A DNA stretch of 64,000 bases from Gaoshiqia hydrogeniformans. GTDB taxonomy: Bacteria > Bacteroidota > Bacteroidia > Bacteroidales > Prolixibacteraceae. The stretch is taken from contig NZ_CP186334.1 of assembly GCF_049347105.1 (NCBI RefSeq), forward strand, positions 5,146,001-5,210,000. The letters are read 5' to 3'. Each line of letters opens with the position of its first letter. The first letter of the stretch is position 1. Under the pieces are notes generated by a model that had not been told where the DNA came from, searched no databases, and saw only the letters and a program-made list of their open reading frames with translations. This document shows positions 53,353 to 63,764 of the stretch, one piece after another. The position numbers and the translations under genes are program-made.

Positions 53353-55308
53353 TTATTGAACGAGCAAAACCCCTCCGTTGGTTGGAATTTGCACATCAAT
53401 TTCCTGTTTTTTATTCAGTTTAACTGATGCCATTTTGCCGTTCAGCTGCGAATCGTCGCTATACGATTTCAGTTCGGAGCCGACCTGGATCATGGGCAGC
53501 TTCAGGTTTAACTTGATCGTTCCGGTTTGGGCATTAATTCCGGCGATGTACCATTTATCTCCCTTGCGACGTGCCAACACCACATACTTTCCTGGATAAC
53601 CGTCAATAAAAACGGTCTCGTCCCAAATTGTTGGTACGTTTTTCATGAAGTCGATGGCCCAGTCAGGAGCATCGGTCAGGTTGTTGGGCGCCAGGGCGAA
53701 ATGCTGAACGCCGCTTTGGAACAGAACGGCGGTAGCCAAAGCAAATACATCGGAGGTCACGCGTTTGGAGCCTTTGTTCGGTGTGTTGTTGGCATTGTAG
53801 AACTTGTTGAGCGCGCTGCCGCCAAAATCCATGCTGCCCACCGTATTGCGAATGAACGGATGAATGCAGGCATTGAATGCCTCACGATCGCAACTGCCCT
53901 GCCCGAAGTGTAGATTCTCGCTGGCCAAAACGGCCTCGCTTGATGCGTAATTGGGGTACATCCGCTCCCAACCGCGCGGCAAGGTGCAGCCATGAAAAAT
54001 GACCATGATGCCATAGTCGTTGGCATCGTACAGAATATCTTCGTACAGTTTCATGGTTACTTGTTTGTCGCCTCCAAAAAAGTCGACTTTAATCCCTTTC
54101 ACGCCAATGCTTTTCATCCAGGCCAATTCTTTTCGGCGGGCAATGGTATTGTCCATAATGCCCCGCGGCCCTTGTGGCGCGTCGTTCCAATAACCGTTCG
54201 AGTTGTACCATAAATAAAGCGATACGCCTTTGCCAGCGCCATATCTGGCCAGTTCTTCTATCTTGTCGTAGCCAATTTGGGTGTCCCAAAGGGCGTCTAC
54301 CAACACGGTTTCGTAGCCCATAGCCGCACTAAAGTCGATGTATTCCTTTTGGACATCGAACACCGTGGCGCCATCCATTTTCATAATCCAGCTCCACGCG
54401 CCTTTGGTGTATCCGTAGGTTTGCGATGCTTCGTAGCGCGGCTCCACCACATCGAAGGGGACAGTGGTTTCGACAATGGGCGCCAGGGTTTCGCCCACGG
54501 TCAGGGTGCGCCAGGGCGTATGGCCCGGCAGCGGAATACCCGGAGCCGAGGTTCCGTTTCCGTTATTTTCGCCTTCCATGGGATAGCCAATGGTGTACAA
54601 TCCGTTGGCATGGGCCATCAACCGGCTGCCACAATATCGGCTGTCAACTCCGGTTTCGGAAATGAGCACCCAGCCGTCGTTGTTCACTTTAAACAGGCAA
54701 GGAAAGGTAAAACCGTTGTTTTCCCAGCCGTTTGACCCCATTGGAGCATCAAGCGTGTAAGAGGTTTCGTAGCTGGGCATGGTGCGCGCAAAACCTACCA
54801 TCGGTTTGCTCTGCGGGCAAAGGAAGGTGGTGCTTCCCTGCGGAAATACAAAACCCGAGGCTTCCCGGTTCACCACGCAGCTTTTGCGTTCGCCCTGCGG
54901 ATATACTTTATAGCGAAAAGCCACGTCGTTGTTGCTTACCCTGAAAAGGACATCAAAGGCTGGCTTTTCATCCTTTGAGAACGAAAAAACTGCTTCACTT
55001 GCAAGATATTCCACCTTGCTTTTTTTGATATTGGGCAATGAATAGCTTTCATCGATCTTGCGAAGTTGAACGCTTTCGCTCAAAGCCAAACCGTTCGTAA
55101 AATCACCCACATTGGTTTCCATTCCCAAAGGCGAATCCCCGAGGAAGGTTTTTCCATTGTATATCACATTGTAGAAAGCTTTTCCATCCTTATCGGAAAT
55201 GTTCACCACTAATTTCCCGTCGGGACTGGTCAATGTCTTTTCCGTAGCATTGGAAATACCGGTACAACAGAAAAGAACGAAAAAGAGCAAACTAATTTTC
55301 TTCATCAT
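53353..55308 (-). CDS. Glycoside hydrolase family 97 (retaining type)
   Basis: A 651-residue exported enzyme with a signal peptide (ISLLFFVLFCCTGISNATEK), a beta-sandwich N-terminal domain, a TIM barrel from about 290 and a C-terminal beta domain. In GIKVDFFGGD (near 409) the aspartate takes the place of the nucleophile of retaining GH97 alpha-galactosidases; a glutamate in ASSEAVLASENL (near 458) is the likely acid/base. It should release terminal alpha-linked galactose (or a similar sugar) in the periplasm. It is the last gene of the hydrolase operon, 12 bases after the first GH43 gene. Confidence 0.85.
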   Translation of the reverse strand: MMKKISLLFFVLFCCTGISNATEKTLTSPDGKLVVNISDKDGKAFYNVIYNGKTFLGDSPLGMETNVGDFTNGLALSESVQLRKIDESYSLPNIKKSKVEYLASEAVFSFSKDEKPAFDVLFRVSNNDVAFRYKVYPQGERKSCVVNREASGFVFPQGSTTFLCPQSKPMVGFARTMPSYETSYTLDAPMGSNGWENNGFTFPCLFKVNNDGWVLISETGVDSRYCGSRLMAHANGLYTIGYPMEGENNGNGTSAPGIPLPGHTPWRTLTVGETLAPIVETTVPFDVVEPRYEASQTYGYTKGAWSWIMKMDGATVFDVQKEYIDFSAAMGYETVLVDALWDTQIGYDKIEELARYGAGKGVSLYLWYNSNGYWNDAPQGPRGIMDNTIARRKELAWMKSIGVKGIKVDFFGGDKQVTMKLYEDILYDANDYGIMVIFHGCTLPRGWERMYPNYASSEAVLASENLHFGQGSCDREAFNACIHPFIRNTVGSMDFGGSALNKFYNANNTPNKGSKRVTSDVFALATAVLFQSGVQHFALAPNNLTDAPDWAIDFMKNVPTIWDETVFIDGYPGKYVVLARRKGDKWYIAGINAQTGTIKLNLKLPMIQVGSELKSYSDDSQLNGKMASVKLNKKQEIDVQIPTNGGVLLVQ

Positions 55309-55320
55309 GAATAAATTGTA

Positions 55321-56895
55321 CTAATTGTTTTTCGAGATTTGATCACTAATCCGGAAATAATCAAAATCGGCGTAGCCACCAGTTGTTTTTGTGGCGTAGT
55401 TAAACAGGCCAAAACGGTAGCCCATAAAGTGTTCCATAAGGGTGTATTCCATTTTGAGCTGATTTCCAATGCTTTTCCATGTTTTTCCATCGAGACTGTA
55501 AAAGAATTCGGCGATATCGGCCTTATTTCTGAAATCGCATTCAATTTTCAGGTAAACTGAGTTTTGTGTAAGCGGGATGCTTTCGATTTCAGTAGGAACA
55601 TCGTTTTGATTGCTCACCATAAACAGGTATTTCTGACCATTGACCACCTTCACCCCAACCTGGCCGAATTTGCGTTGAAAAGCCGTCAGTCCGGCAAAGT
55701 CGCCATCTTTCAGGTTTGAGGCATCGAGCAAAGTGATGCCCGAACAAACAGGGCCAAAGGTGCGCTGTGTTAAGGTGTTGCGCGACTTGAGGAAAAGCGA
55801 GTCGATACGACCGGTTTTCAAACGAAGATAGCCCTTGCGTTCGGTAACCGACCATAATGAATTGTCGGGGTTGTGGTTCCACTGCCAAACCAATGGCAGT
55901 GCGGGTTCGCCCTTTTTTCGTTTGAATTCGTCGTTGGCTACAATGCCGGGCATCAAGCCCTTGCTGGCAGGCAGGTCGAGGGTTTCGGGCACTTTGCCGT
56001 CAACGCCCAACACCGGCCAGCCGTCTTCCCACTTCATGGGCACCAAAAAAGGGATGCGCCCCACCGAGCCATGATCCTGGAACAAGTAGGCGAACCACCT
56101 GCCATCCGGAGTATCAATGATGCTGCCCTGGGCCACGCCTTTATCTTGTAAAGCGATACGACCTTCCCAAGGGCCCATGAGATTATCGGCGCGGTGAACC
56201 AGGACGGTACGCATGCTGCCCCGGGGCCAGGAAATGTTAAACAGGTAATATTTTCCGTTGTGCTGGTACAGTTGTGAACCTTCGGCTTTGAGCATGTTGG
56301 GTTCGGTAGGTGCACTTGCATTTTCGATCAGCACCTGATTGATCCCGCCCTCTTTCACGCCGGTTAAATCTTCGTTCAGTTCAATAATTTGCAATCTGCC
56401 TCCGCCAGTGATCAAGTAGGCACGACTATCGTCAAAAACCAGCGTACAGTCGTGATAGCCCGGCGTAAACGAGTTCATTTTCCAGTCGCCTTTTTCAATA
56501 TCGTTGGTCCTGAAAATATAGGTTTTGTCGGTTGTCTGAGCATAGGTTGCAATGTAATAAGTACCATTGTGATAACGCAAACTACTTGCCCAGGTACCTT
56601 TTCCGTAATTGCTTTTACCGTTTACAAGGCTCAACGCATCATCCTCCCCCAGCCTATCGTAAGCATAGTTGAGCATTTCCCAGTTCACCAGGTCCTTCGA
56701 TCTCATAACAGGAACACCGGGGCACATGTGCATGGTAGTGCTGGCCATGTAGTAGGTATCGCCCGCGCGAATCATCGATAAGTCGGGCACATCGGCCCAA
56801 ATAATTGGATTGTGAGCCTTTTGAGCCTGAGCAAATGTTGCATTTACAACTAACAACGCCAACAAGATGATTAAACTACTACTTTTGATTTTCAT
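55321..56895 (-). CDS. Glycoside hydrolase family 43
   Basis: A 524-residue exported enzyme. The signal peptide ends near VNATFAQA. The five-bladed propeller of GH43 opens with NPIIWADVPDLSMIRAGDTY, whose aspartate serves as general base; the glutamate of AEGSQLYQHNGKYYLF is the likely acid. The last 190 residues form a beta-sandwich common in xylosidase-like GH43 enzymes. It removes xylose or arabinose units from oligosaccharides; the subfamily was not determined. It lies between the GH97 gene and a second GH43 gene. Confidence 0.88.
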   Translation of the reverse strand: MKIKSSSLIILLALLVVNATFAQAQKAHNPIIWADVPDLSMIRAGDTYYMASTTMHMCPGVPVMRSKDLVNWEMLNYAYDRLGEDDALSLVNGKSNYGKGTWASSLRYHNGTYYIATYAQTTDKTYIFRTNDIEKGDWKMNSFTPGYHDCTLVFDDSRAYLITGGGRLQIIELNEDLTGVKEGGINQVLIENASAPTEPNMLKAEGSQLYQHNGKYYLFNISWPRGSMRTVLVHRADNLMGPWEGRIALQDKGVAQGSIIDTPDGRWFAYLFQDHGSVGRIPFLVPMKWEDGWPVLGVDGKVPETLDLPASKGLMPGIVANDEFKRKKGEPALPLVWQWNHNPDNSLWSVTERKGYLRLKTGRIDSLFLKSRNTLTQRTFGPVCSGITLLDASNLKDGDFAGLTAFQRKFGQVGVKVVNGQKYLFMVSNQNDVPTEIESIPLTQNSVYLKIECDFRNKADIAEFFYSLDGKTWKSIGNQLKMEYTLMEHFMGYRFGLFNYATKTTGGYADFDYFRISDQISKNN

Positions 56896-57010
56896 TTCAT
56901 TTAGTTTATTGATCTGAAATACAGGTATTTCGTTCTAGCTGGCAGGATACCGACATTACGTCGAGCCTGCCAATTGAAAAACGTGAATATTTAAATGTAC
57001 TATCCCAAAG

Positions 57011-58789
57011 TTATTCAGGAATTGCATCGTTGGCCGAAGTGGCATACAAGCCTAACAAACAGCCGGTGAATCCGCCAGCTACGTCGGTCGAAAGGATGTC
57101 GCCCGAAACGGTTCCGCCCAAATTCACAAATTCAGCACCGTTTACCGAATAACTGAACTTGTAGTCATCGCCTTCAGCTTGTACCTTCAAGCGAATGGGG
57201 GTTTTCACGTCGATGGGCGTGCTTGCAAGCACTTTTGACTTCACCTCGCGCGTACGCATGGGCCTTTCGTTGCGCTCCAACAAAAGGTAACAGTCGTCGC
57301 CCTTCCTGGTTATACCGAACACATAATTCGAATGCTCGCTTTGAAGAGCTACAATTCCAGCTAAATCTTTTTCGCTGGCGGGCGCGTATTGCAGGGTTGT
57401 TTCAAAACTAAAGTGTTTGTGTTGTTGACGGTGGAACAAGGTTGAAGTGGGTTTCACTTCTTTGATATTCGTTTCAAAGGGCTTGATTTGAAGCCCGTTT
57501 TTGGTAACGGTCATGAAATCTTCGCGCGGCCCACGCAGGCCAATCCAGCGGTAATCCAATTCTCCGGAAGCAAAGTTTTCGGTAATCGTAAAGTTGCCAT
57601 TCCAAAAATATCCCGGTTGTTGGGTTTTGTTTTCAACACCTTTGGGCATTTTCAACTTGGGTTCCATGGGCACCAAACCGTTTTCGAAAACAGGGAATGT
57701 TCCGCTCCAGTCAACAGGAAGGAGAAAGGTTTCACGGCCTGTGTTTACACGGTTTTTCCCGTTGGGACGAATGGCCAGAAACACGCCGTACATTTTGCCG
57801 TCGGGACCTTCAACCAAGTCGGCATGACCCGCCCAATCAACTTTATTCGGCCTGTCTTTGGGGAAATGACGTTGGGTCAAAATGGGGTTGCCAGGTGCTG
57901 GCACATAAGGCCCTTTGGGATTATCGCTGATGAAAATCACTTCGCTGTGCCAACCGCCGGTGCCACCTTCGGCGCACATCAAATAATACTTGTTGTTGCG
58001 CTTGTAAATGTGCGGAGCTTCAATCCAAATGGGTTTTTTCGAGAGGTCAACTCCCCCATCCACAATAATTTGATCGGTCCCGGCAATAACCTGGTCGTTT
58101 TCCATGTCATAATCCCAAATTTTGATGACGCGGTGCCCGTTGTACAATTCTTTTCCTTCGTCGGGCGCATCGTTGTGCACCACATAAGCTTTGCCATTGT
58201 CGTCGAAAAACAAGGATGGATCAATCCCGTTGAATTGCAATTTGTACGGATCGCTCCAGCCTTTCATCGGATCTTTGGTCTTCACGACGATGTTGCCAAA
58301 CCCGCCCGAGAACTGCGTGGTAATCATATAGAACGTGTCGTTGTCCGGATTGTATTTGATGGCAGGCGCATACACACCCGCACTAATTCCACAATCGTGA
58401 ACAACCAATTGCGAAACCCGGTCGAGCACATGCCCGATTTGTGTCCAGTTCACCAAATCTTTTGAGTGAAAAATGGGCACACCCGGGAACATGGCAAACG
58501 ACGAGCACACCAAATAATAGTCGTCGCCTTTGCGTGTAATGGCCGGATCGGGATAACAACCTTGCAAAATGGGGTTGTAAAACTCGTCGGCCTTCAGCGG
58601 ATTGTCGGTATAAACCGGATCGTTGCCCGTGTACACCGCTTGGGTGAACACTGGAACACTCGACGGTTGCGCAGCTTTTTGCTTCTTTCCCTGGCCAAAA
58701 CCGGTCAGGCCCGACAAGATAAACAGGGCCGTTAACAACACGCTGTGTTTTCGTATAAACGAAAATCTTTTTAAATCTTTCATCGTCAT
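57011..58789 (-). CDS. Glycoside hydrolase family 43, second copy
   Basis: A 592-residue exported GH43 enzyme with a signal peptide (HSVLLTALFILSGLTGFGQG), catalytic aspartates in GCYPDPAITRKGDDYYLV and GIDPSLFFDD, and glutamate in EAPHIYKRNNKYYLM. The C-terminal 170 residues are a beta-sandwich (XynB-like). It is clearly different from the neighbouring GH43, so the two probably act on different linkages. Start may be at residue 3 (MKDLKRF). Predicted beta-xylosidase or alpha-L-arabinofuranosidase. Confidence 0.88.
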   Translation of the reverse strand: MTMKDLKRFSFIRKHSVLLTALFILSGLTGFGQGKKQKAAQPSSVPVFTQAVYTGNDPVYTDNPLKADEFYNPILQGCYPDPAITRKGDDYYLVCSSFAMFPGVPIFHSKDLVNWTQIGHVLDRVSQLVVHDCGISAGVYAPAIKYNPDNDTFYMITTQFSGGFGNIVVKTKDPMKGWSDPYKLQFNGIDPSLFFDDNGKAYVVHNDAPDEGKELYNGHRVIKIWDYDMENDQVIAGTDQIIVDGGVDLSKKPIWIEAPHIYKRNNKYYLMCAEGGTGGWHSEVIFISDNPKGPYVPAPGNPILTQRHFPKDRPNKVDWAGHADLVEGPDGKMYGVFLAIRPNGKNRVNTGRETFLLPVDWSGTFPVFENGLVPMEPKLKMPKGVENKTQQPGYFWNGNFTITENFASGELDYRWIGLRGPREDFMTVTKNGLQIKPFETNIKEVKPTSTLFHRQQHKHFSFETTLQYAPASEKDLAGIVALQSEHSNYVFGITRKGDDCYLLLERNERPMRTREVKSKVLASTPIDVKTPIRLKVQAEGDDYKFSYSVNGAEFVNLGGTVSGDILSTDVAGGFTGCLLGLYATSANDAIPE

Positions 58790-58818
58790 TGATTTTCTTA
58801 TTCAGTTATGATTATTAC

Positions 58819-61287
58819 TCATTTTATTTTAAGTGAATAGGTTTTTCCCGCTTCAGTTGGTAGATCATATAAAAGTGTTTGTTTAAGATCCGGCTCATTC
58901 AGTTGGACAGCTTCCGAAATCAGCGGGTTCTTAACTTGCGCCGTTTCGAAGAACAGATTGGGATTGGCGCCGGTTGCTGCCACCAACCCGTTACCTGCTG
59001 CCTGAACAACTTCGTTGGGTACCCTGATGCGGCAATTTCCGCCCAAATTCGACTTGATTTCGACACGTTGAGCCTTGCCATCGCTCCACGAAAAGCTGAC
59101 CTCGAAACCGCCCGGAGCACGCAAGCCCGTGATTTCGCCTGTTTTCCATTCGTCGGGCAAAGCGGGCAATAGGTGAATCGCGCCGTCGTGGCTTTGCATC
59201 AGCATTTCGGCAATGCCGGCTGTGCAGCCAAAGTTCCCGTCGATTTGGAACGGTGGGTGCGCATCGAAAAAGTTGGGATAGGTTCCGCCGTCTCTTCCTC
59301 CATTCACCGGGTCAACCAGCGTTAATTGATCTTTGATCAGTTTCATGGCATGGTTTCCGTCGAGCAAACGGGCCCAAAAATTCACCTTCCAGCCCATCGA
59401 CCAGCCCGTTGATACATCGCCACGGTGAATTAAAGTGGTACGCGCCGCATCAAACAATTCGGGTGTGGCGTAAGGCGTGATTTGATTACTCGGATAAAGG
59501 CCATATAAATGTGAAACGTGCCGGTGTTTGTCGTTCGGGTTGTCCAAATCTTCCATCCATTCCTGCAACTGCCCGTGTTGGCCAATTTGCATAGGCGGTA
59601 AGCGGTCGAGTATTTTTTTGAGTTCGGCCATCAATTCAACATCTTGGTTCAGCAAGCCGGCGGCTTTAATGGTTTTCGAAAACAGGTCGAACAAAATTTG
59701 GTTGTCCATAGTCGCTCCGGCGCAAATGGAAGGCCTGCCTGCGGGCGCATTTTCGGGCGAAATTGCGGGGCTTACCACCAACCACTTATGGGTAGGCTCT
59801 TCAATCAGAAAATCCTGGTAAAACTCGCAAGCCGATTTCAGAATGGGATAAACCGATTCGAGGTACTTCAAATCGCCGTTGTACAAATACGGTTCCCACA
59901 AATGCTGCGAAAGCCAGGCGCCACCCATGGGCCACATGCCCCAAAAAGCACCATCGACCACACCGCTGATCCGCCAAATATCGGTGTTGTGATGCATTAC
60001 CCAGCCATCGCAACCGTACATCTCGCGGGCAGTTTGCTTCCCGGTTTCGGAAATCTCTTTCACCATCCGGATCAGTGGTTCGTGCAGCTCGGGCATGTTG
60101 CACTTTTCAGCCGGCCAGTAATTCATTTCGGTGTTGATGTTGATGGTGTACTTACTGTCCCAGGCCGGGTTGGTACTTTCGTTCCAAATTCCCTGCAAAT
60201 TGGCTGGTTGTCCCCCGGGTTGCGAGCTCGAAATCAGCAAATAACGCCCAAACTGGTAGTACATCGAAACCAGCTCGGGATCGTAGCTTTTCGAAAAGTT
60301 TTTGATGCGGACATCGGTGGGTTGTTGAGCTTCGGGCGATGTTCCCAAATCGAAGGTAGAACGGTTGAAATAAGATTGATAGGCCGCTATGTGCCGATCG
60401 AGCATTTTGTTGAACGGAACTTTTTCGACCTTGGCCAAGTAGTTTGAACATTTTTCAACTTCGTTGTCAGTCAGGGTTTTATAATCAACAAAGTTGGTTG
60501 CCATCGAAATCAGGATGGTCACTTCAGAAGCATCTTTCACGTTGATGGTAGCCGTTTCGGCTGAAACAGAACCTCCTTCAGCCAAAATTTTGACCCGGGT
60601 GCAAAACTTCACTTGTCCCTCAACGCCTTCGTGCGTACTCGAAAGCCCTGTCATTTCAAGGGTTTGAGCGTCAACAGCGCGTGCGGCTGTTTGAAGCGGC
60701 CCTTGCAAGTGTGCCGAAAAATTGAGTTTCTTCTTTTTGTTGGCCGAAAGTTTCACCACGATCACCTGGTCGGGCAACGATGCAAACACATCGCGGGTGT
60801 AGGTTACGCCATCCACCTGGTAGGTTGTTTTGAAAACGGCCCGTTCCAAATCAAGTTCGCGGTAATAATCGGTGAAGCTTTCATGTCCGGGAAAATTCAG
60901 AACCAAATCGCCAACAACCTGATATTTTGAACCATGCAATTGTGTCAACATATTCTCGTTCACCATCGTTTCGGCTTCTTTGAACTTTCCGTTGAAAATC
61001 AGTTCCCGAATTTTTGGCAAAGCTTCCTGGGCTTTTGGGTTGTCGTTGCGCGACGGCCCGCCCGACCAGAAGGTTTCTTCATTCAGCTGAATTTTTTCGG
61101 ATGCCGGATCGCCATAAATCATGGCACCCAATCGGCCGTTTCCTACCGGAAGCGCTTCGTTCCAAACCTTTGCGGGCTTGTCGTACCACATTTTCAGTTT
61201 TCCTCCTTTGGTTGCTGTTGCTTGGCAGCTTAAAAGAAAACAATATGCAAAAAACAGGGACAGTAATTTCAATTCAATTTTCTTCAT
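58819..61287 (-). CDS. Glycoside hydrolase family 95 (alpha-L-fucosidase/galactosidase)
   Basis: An 822-residue exported enzyme. MWYDKPAKVWNEALPVGNGR at the start and QLNEETFWSGGPSRND are hallmarks of GH95. The catalytic asparagine pair appears in NINTEMNYWP and the base aspartate in QIDGNFGCTAGIAEM. Members cut terminal alpha-1,2-linked L-fucose or alpha-L-galactose, as in xyloglucan, rhamnogalacturonan II or host glycans. It starts 4 bases inside the end of the GH127 gene, so the operon is tightly packed. Confidence 0.9.
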   Translation of the reverse strand: MKKIELKLLSLFFAYCFLLSCQATATKGGKLKMWYDKPAKVWNEALPVGNGRLGAMIYGDPASEKIQLNEETFWSGGPSRNDNPKAQEALPKIRELIFNGKFKEAETMVNENMLTQLHGSKYQVVGDLVLNFPGHESFTDYYRELDLERAVFKTTYQVDGVTYTRDVFASLPDQVIVVKLSANKKKKLNFSAHLQGPLQTAARAVDAQTLEMTGLSSTHEGVEGQVKFCTRVKILAEGGSVSAETATINVKDASEVTILISMATNFVDYKTLTDNEVEKCSNYLAKVEKVPFNKMLDRHIAAYQSYFNRSTFDLGTSPEAQQPTDVRIKNFSKSYDPELVSMYYQFGRYLLISSSQPGGQPANLQGIWNESTNPAWDSKYTININTEMNYWPAEKCNMPELHEPLIRMVKEISETGKQTAREMYGCDGWVMHHNTDIWRISGVVDGAFWGMWPMGGAWLSQHLWEPYLYNGDLKYLESVYPILKSACEFYQDFLIEEPTHKWLVVSPAISPENAPAGRPSICAGATMDNQILFDLFSKTIKAAGLLNQDVELMAELKKILDRLPPMQIGQHGQLQEWMEDLDNPNDKHRHVSHLYGLYPSNQITPYATPELFDAARTTLIHRGDVSTGWSMGWKVNFWARLLDGNHAMKLIKDQLTLVDPVNGGRDGGTYPNFFDAHPPFQIDGNFGCTAGIAEMLMQSHDGAIHLLPALPDEWKTGEITGLRAPGGFEVSFSWSDGKAQRVEIKSNLGGNCRIRVPNEVVQAAGNGLVAATGANPNLFFETAQVKNPLISEAVQLNEPDLKQTLLYDLPTEAGKTYSLKIK

Positions 61288-63668
61288 TTTTTGGATCTTA
61301 CTAATCGTATATAATAAACCGCACCCGCGGTATTCCCTTGTAATGACTGGAATTTCACCCTGACGTTTTTCTTGTCCTTTATCATGGAGTCAGGAATTGT
61401 ATACTCCACGTCATGAAACTTCGATTGGTTCCAACGTCCGGTATTGTCTTCAGTCAACAATTTTTCATCGTCAATGTAAATATCAAATTTGCGGCCTCCC
61501 CATTCGGCTCCCCAATAACGAACAATCAGGCTCAAGTCGGTCTCCGAATTGGTTTTCATTTCGTAGCTGAAATAGCCACCCCGGTTTGCATCGCGGTAGA
61601 ATTCGTTCTGTGTATTGCCCGAATTCGAATTCTCCTTTTGCATGGCATGGTCGGTTTCGGGCTGTTGTTCGCCGGTAGCCACAAAGTCGATGGTACGTTT
61701 TTCAAGGGCAATCCGCTGTTTTTCCATATTTGAGAGCGAATCGAGGTAAGCCTGGTAGCCATTGTTTGTGAGCGCCAACCAATACATCATATACCGGGCA
61801 TCGTGAATGTGAGCGAAAGGCTCCAGTTTTACGTCGATGGGGTTCATCATTTTTACGTTGAGTGTAAAGTGCAATGGCTCATCCTTTATGGGCACCAACT
61901 TGCCGGCCATGTTGTCAATATCATCTTCAAGCAAGATCGGGGCCTGATCAACAGGCAGCATTTTACCGCCCGGATATTGCGCCCAGCGCCCGTCGTTGGC
62001 CAGCAGCCCACGTAAATCGTCGGTACCTGTTTTGGCGCCGAGCAATATGGGGCCGTGCAAAAAGGCAATGTAACCGGGCACATTGGGCAAACGCTCAATA
62101 GTGTTCTGCATAGGTAGTTCCACTTCGATAACATCGCCTTTGTTCCATTTTCTGTCGATACAGATATATGAAGAAGGAAGGGCAGAATAATTCATGGCTT
62201 TTCCGTTTACATAAATTTTCAATGCCCCTTGTTTCACCCATCCGGGATACCTGAGCATCAGTTTAAAACTCGCAGAACCTTTTGTTACCGTAAGCTTTGT
62301 GCGTTCTTCGTACGGGAAATTCGTTTCCTGTTTGATACTTATGTCTTTATCCTTCCAGTTTAATTCCGAAGCAATAAACAGGTTGAGGAACAATGAGTCG
62401 GTTGAATGGGTGTAGATGAACCGGTTGTATTTGCCATGGTTTTCCATGCCTGTTCCCACGCAGCACCACATGGCCTGATTGGGTGTAGAATAAACCCGGT
62501 AGTGGCGCGGGCGCGCTGTTGTAAAATACACATATCCTCCATGATCGGGGTGTTGGGTTGACAGAATGTGGTTGAACACCGTACGTTCGTAATAATCGGC
62601 ATAATGGGCCGAAGGTTGCATACGGAACAAATCTTCTGTCAATTTCAACATGTTATAGGAGTTGCACGACTCGGGGCCGTCAACATCGTTGATGAAATCG
62701 CCACAGGATTCGACACTTGGAAAATGCTCCCGACGGCTATTGCCCCCAAAAGCAAGGGAACGGTTTGCCGTAATGGTTTCCCAGGAGAAGCGGCCTGCGC
62801 GTTCGTATGTTTCATCGCCGCTGAGTTCCGCAATCCTCGCGAAGCCAATAAATTTTGGGATTTGCGTGTTGGCATGCTTGTTATCCAGGTTATCAACCCC
62901 TTGCGACAAAGGCTCCAAAAACATGTTGTGCGAATATCTTTTGGCAGCAATCAGGTATTTTTCGTCGCCCGATATTTGATAGGCATCGGCAAAAGTTTCG
63001 TTCATGCCGCCATATTCGTGGTTTAAAACCGACTGCATCTGCTCATCATTAAGCCCAGAAGTGATTTCGATGCCCCAATCGCAGAATTTCAAAAACATCA
63101 ACTTAGCCTCTTCGTTGCCACAATAGAGCCAGGCATCCCTAAGCCCGGCATACATTTTATGCAAATTGTAAAATGGCGCCCAGGCAGAATAATAAACGCT
63201 AAAATCACCCTTTTTAAAGGCCGTCCACAATTTTGCACTGTTTGGAAAACCGCCCATATAGCCAATTCCCCATTCCGCATTGTTCATGGCGTTTGCCTCA
63301 AGGCACTCTCTGAGTTCCGAAAGCATATACTCCATACGCCTTTTGCACTCTTGATTACCAGTGCCTGCATAATTCATAGCCATAGCCGACAGGTAGTGCC
63401 CCGCCACATGGCCGTCCAGTCCGTCCCAATTGGGATAACTTTGGGCCTTTTCGGGCAGGCCGGCTTCCTTGCGGTAAGGCGCCAATAAACGGTCAACATC
63501 GTATTGCAGCAGCACCTGAAGGTTCAGGTCGCGGGCATGTTTAAACGGCCCGTCGAGCAAGCTCACATCCGATATCGGGAATTCGTTTTTATACAGCTTT
63601 TCCTGCGCTTGAATTGAACTGCTAAAAACCAATAAGCAAACAAATAAGCCGATCTTTATTCCATTCAT
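61284..63668 (-). CDS. Glycoside hydrolase family 127-like (beta-L-arabinofuranosidase)
   Basis: About 794 residues with a signal peptide (MNGIKIGLFVCLLVFSSSIQ). The zinc-cysteine active site of GH127 is visible as an ESC motif in HFPSVESCGDF and as the cysteine pair in MWCCVGTGMEN, where one cysteine is the nucleophile. A C-terminal beta-sandwich follows. I chose the start at 63668, which begins the signal peptide; a longer frame starts at 63704. Members release beta-L-arabinofuranose or related sugars from pectic or glycoprotein glycans. Confidence 0.85.
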   Translation of the reverse strand: MNGIKIGLFVCLLVFSSSIQAQEKLYKNEFPISDVSLLDGPFKHARDLNLQVLLQYDVDRLLAPYRKEAGLPEKAQSYPNWDGLDGHVAGHYLSAMAMNYAGTGNQECKRRMEYMLSELRECLEANAMNNAEWGIGYMGGFPNSAKLWTAFKKGDFSVYYSAWAPFYNLHKMYAGLRDAWLYCGNEEAKLMFLKFCDWGIEITSGLNDEQMQSVLNHEYGGMNETFADAYQISGDEKYLIAAKRYSHNMFLEPLSQGVDNLDNKHANTQIPKFIGFARIAELSGDETYERAGRFSWETITANRSLAFGGNSRREHFPSVESCGDFINDVDGPESCNSYNMLKLTEDLFRMQPSAHYADYYERTVFNHILSTQHPDHGGYVYFTTARPRHYRVYSTPNQAMWCCVGTGMENHGKYNRFIYTHSTDSLFLNLFIASELNWKDKDISIKQETNFPYEERTKLTVTKGSASFKLMLRYPGWVKQGALKIYVNGKAMNYSALPSSYICIDRKWNKGDVIEVELPMQNTIERLPNVPGYIAFLHGPILLGAKTGTDDLRGLLANDGRWAQYPGGKMLPVDQAPILLEDDIDNMAGKLVPIKDEPLHFTLNVKMMNPIDVKLEPFAHIHDARYMMYWLALTNNGYQAYLDSLSNMEKQRIALEKRTIDFVATGEQQPETDHAMQKENSNSGNTQNEFYRDANRGGYFSYEMKTNSETDLSLIVRYWGAEWGGRKFDIYIDDEKLLTEDNTGRWNQSKFHDVEYTIPDSMIKDKKNVRVKFQSLQGNTAGAVYYIRLVRSKK

Positions 63669-63764
63669 GTGATTCAAATTAATCTTTACATTAGTATTTC
63701 CCAACTTTCCTGTTCCAATTCAACCTTAAACACAAGGCTCAACTTTCTCCTGTACAGGCGGATG

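Noticed and set aside
57488..58465. A 325-codon open frame on the plus strand
   Set aside because: It lies wholly antisense to the second GH43 gene and shows no family motif.
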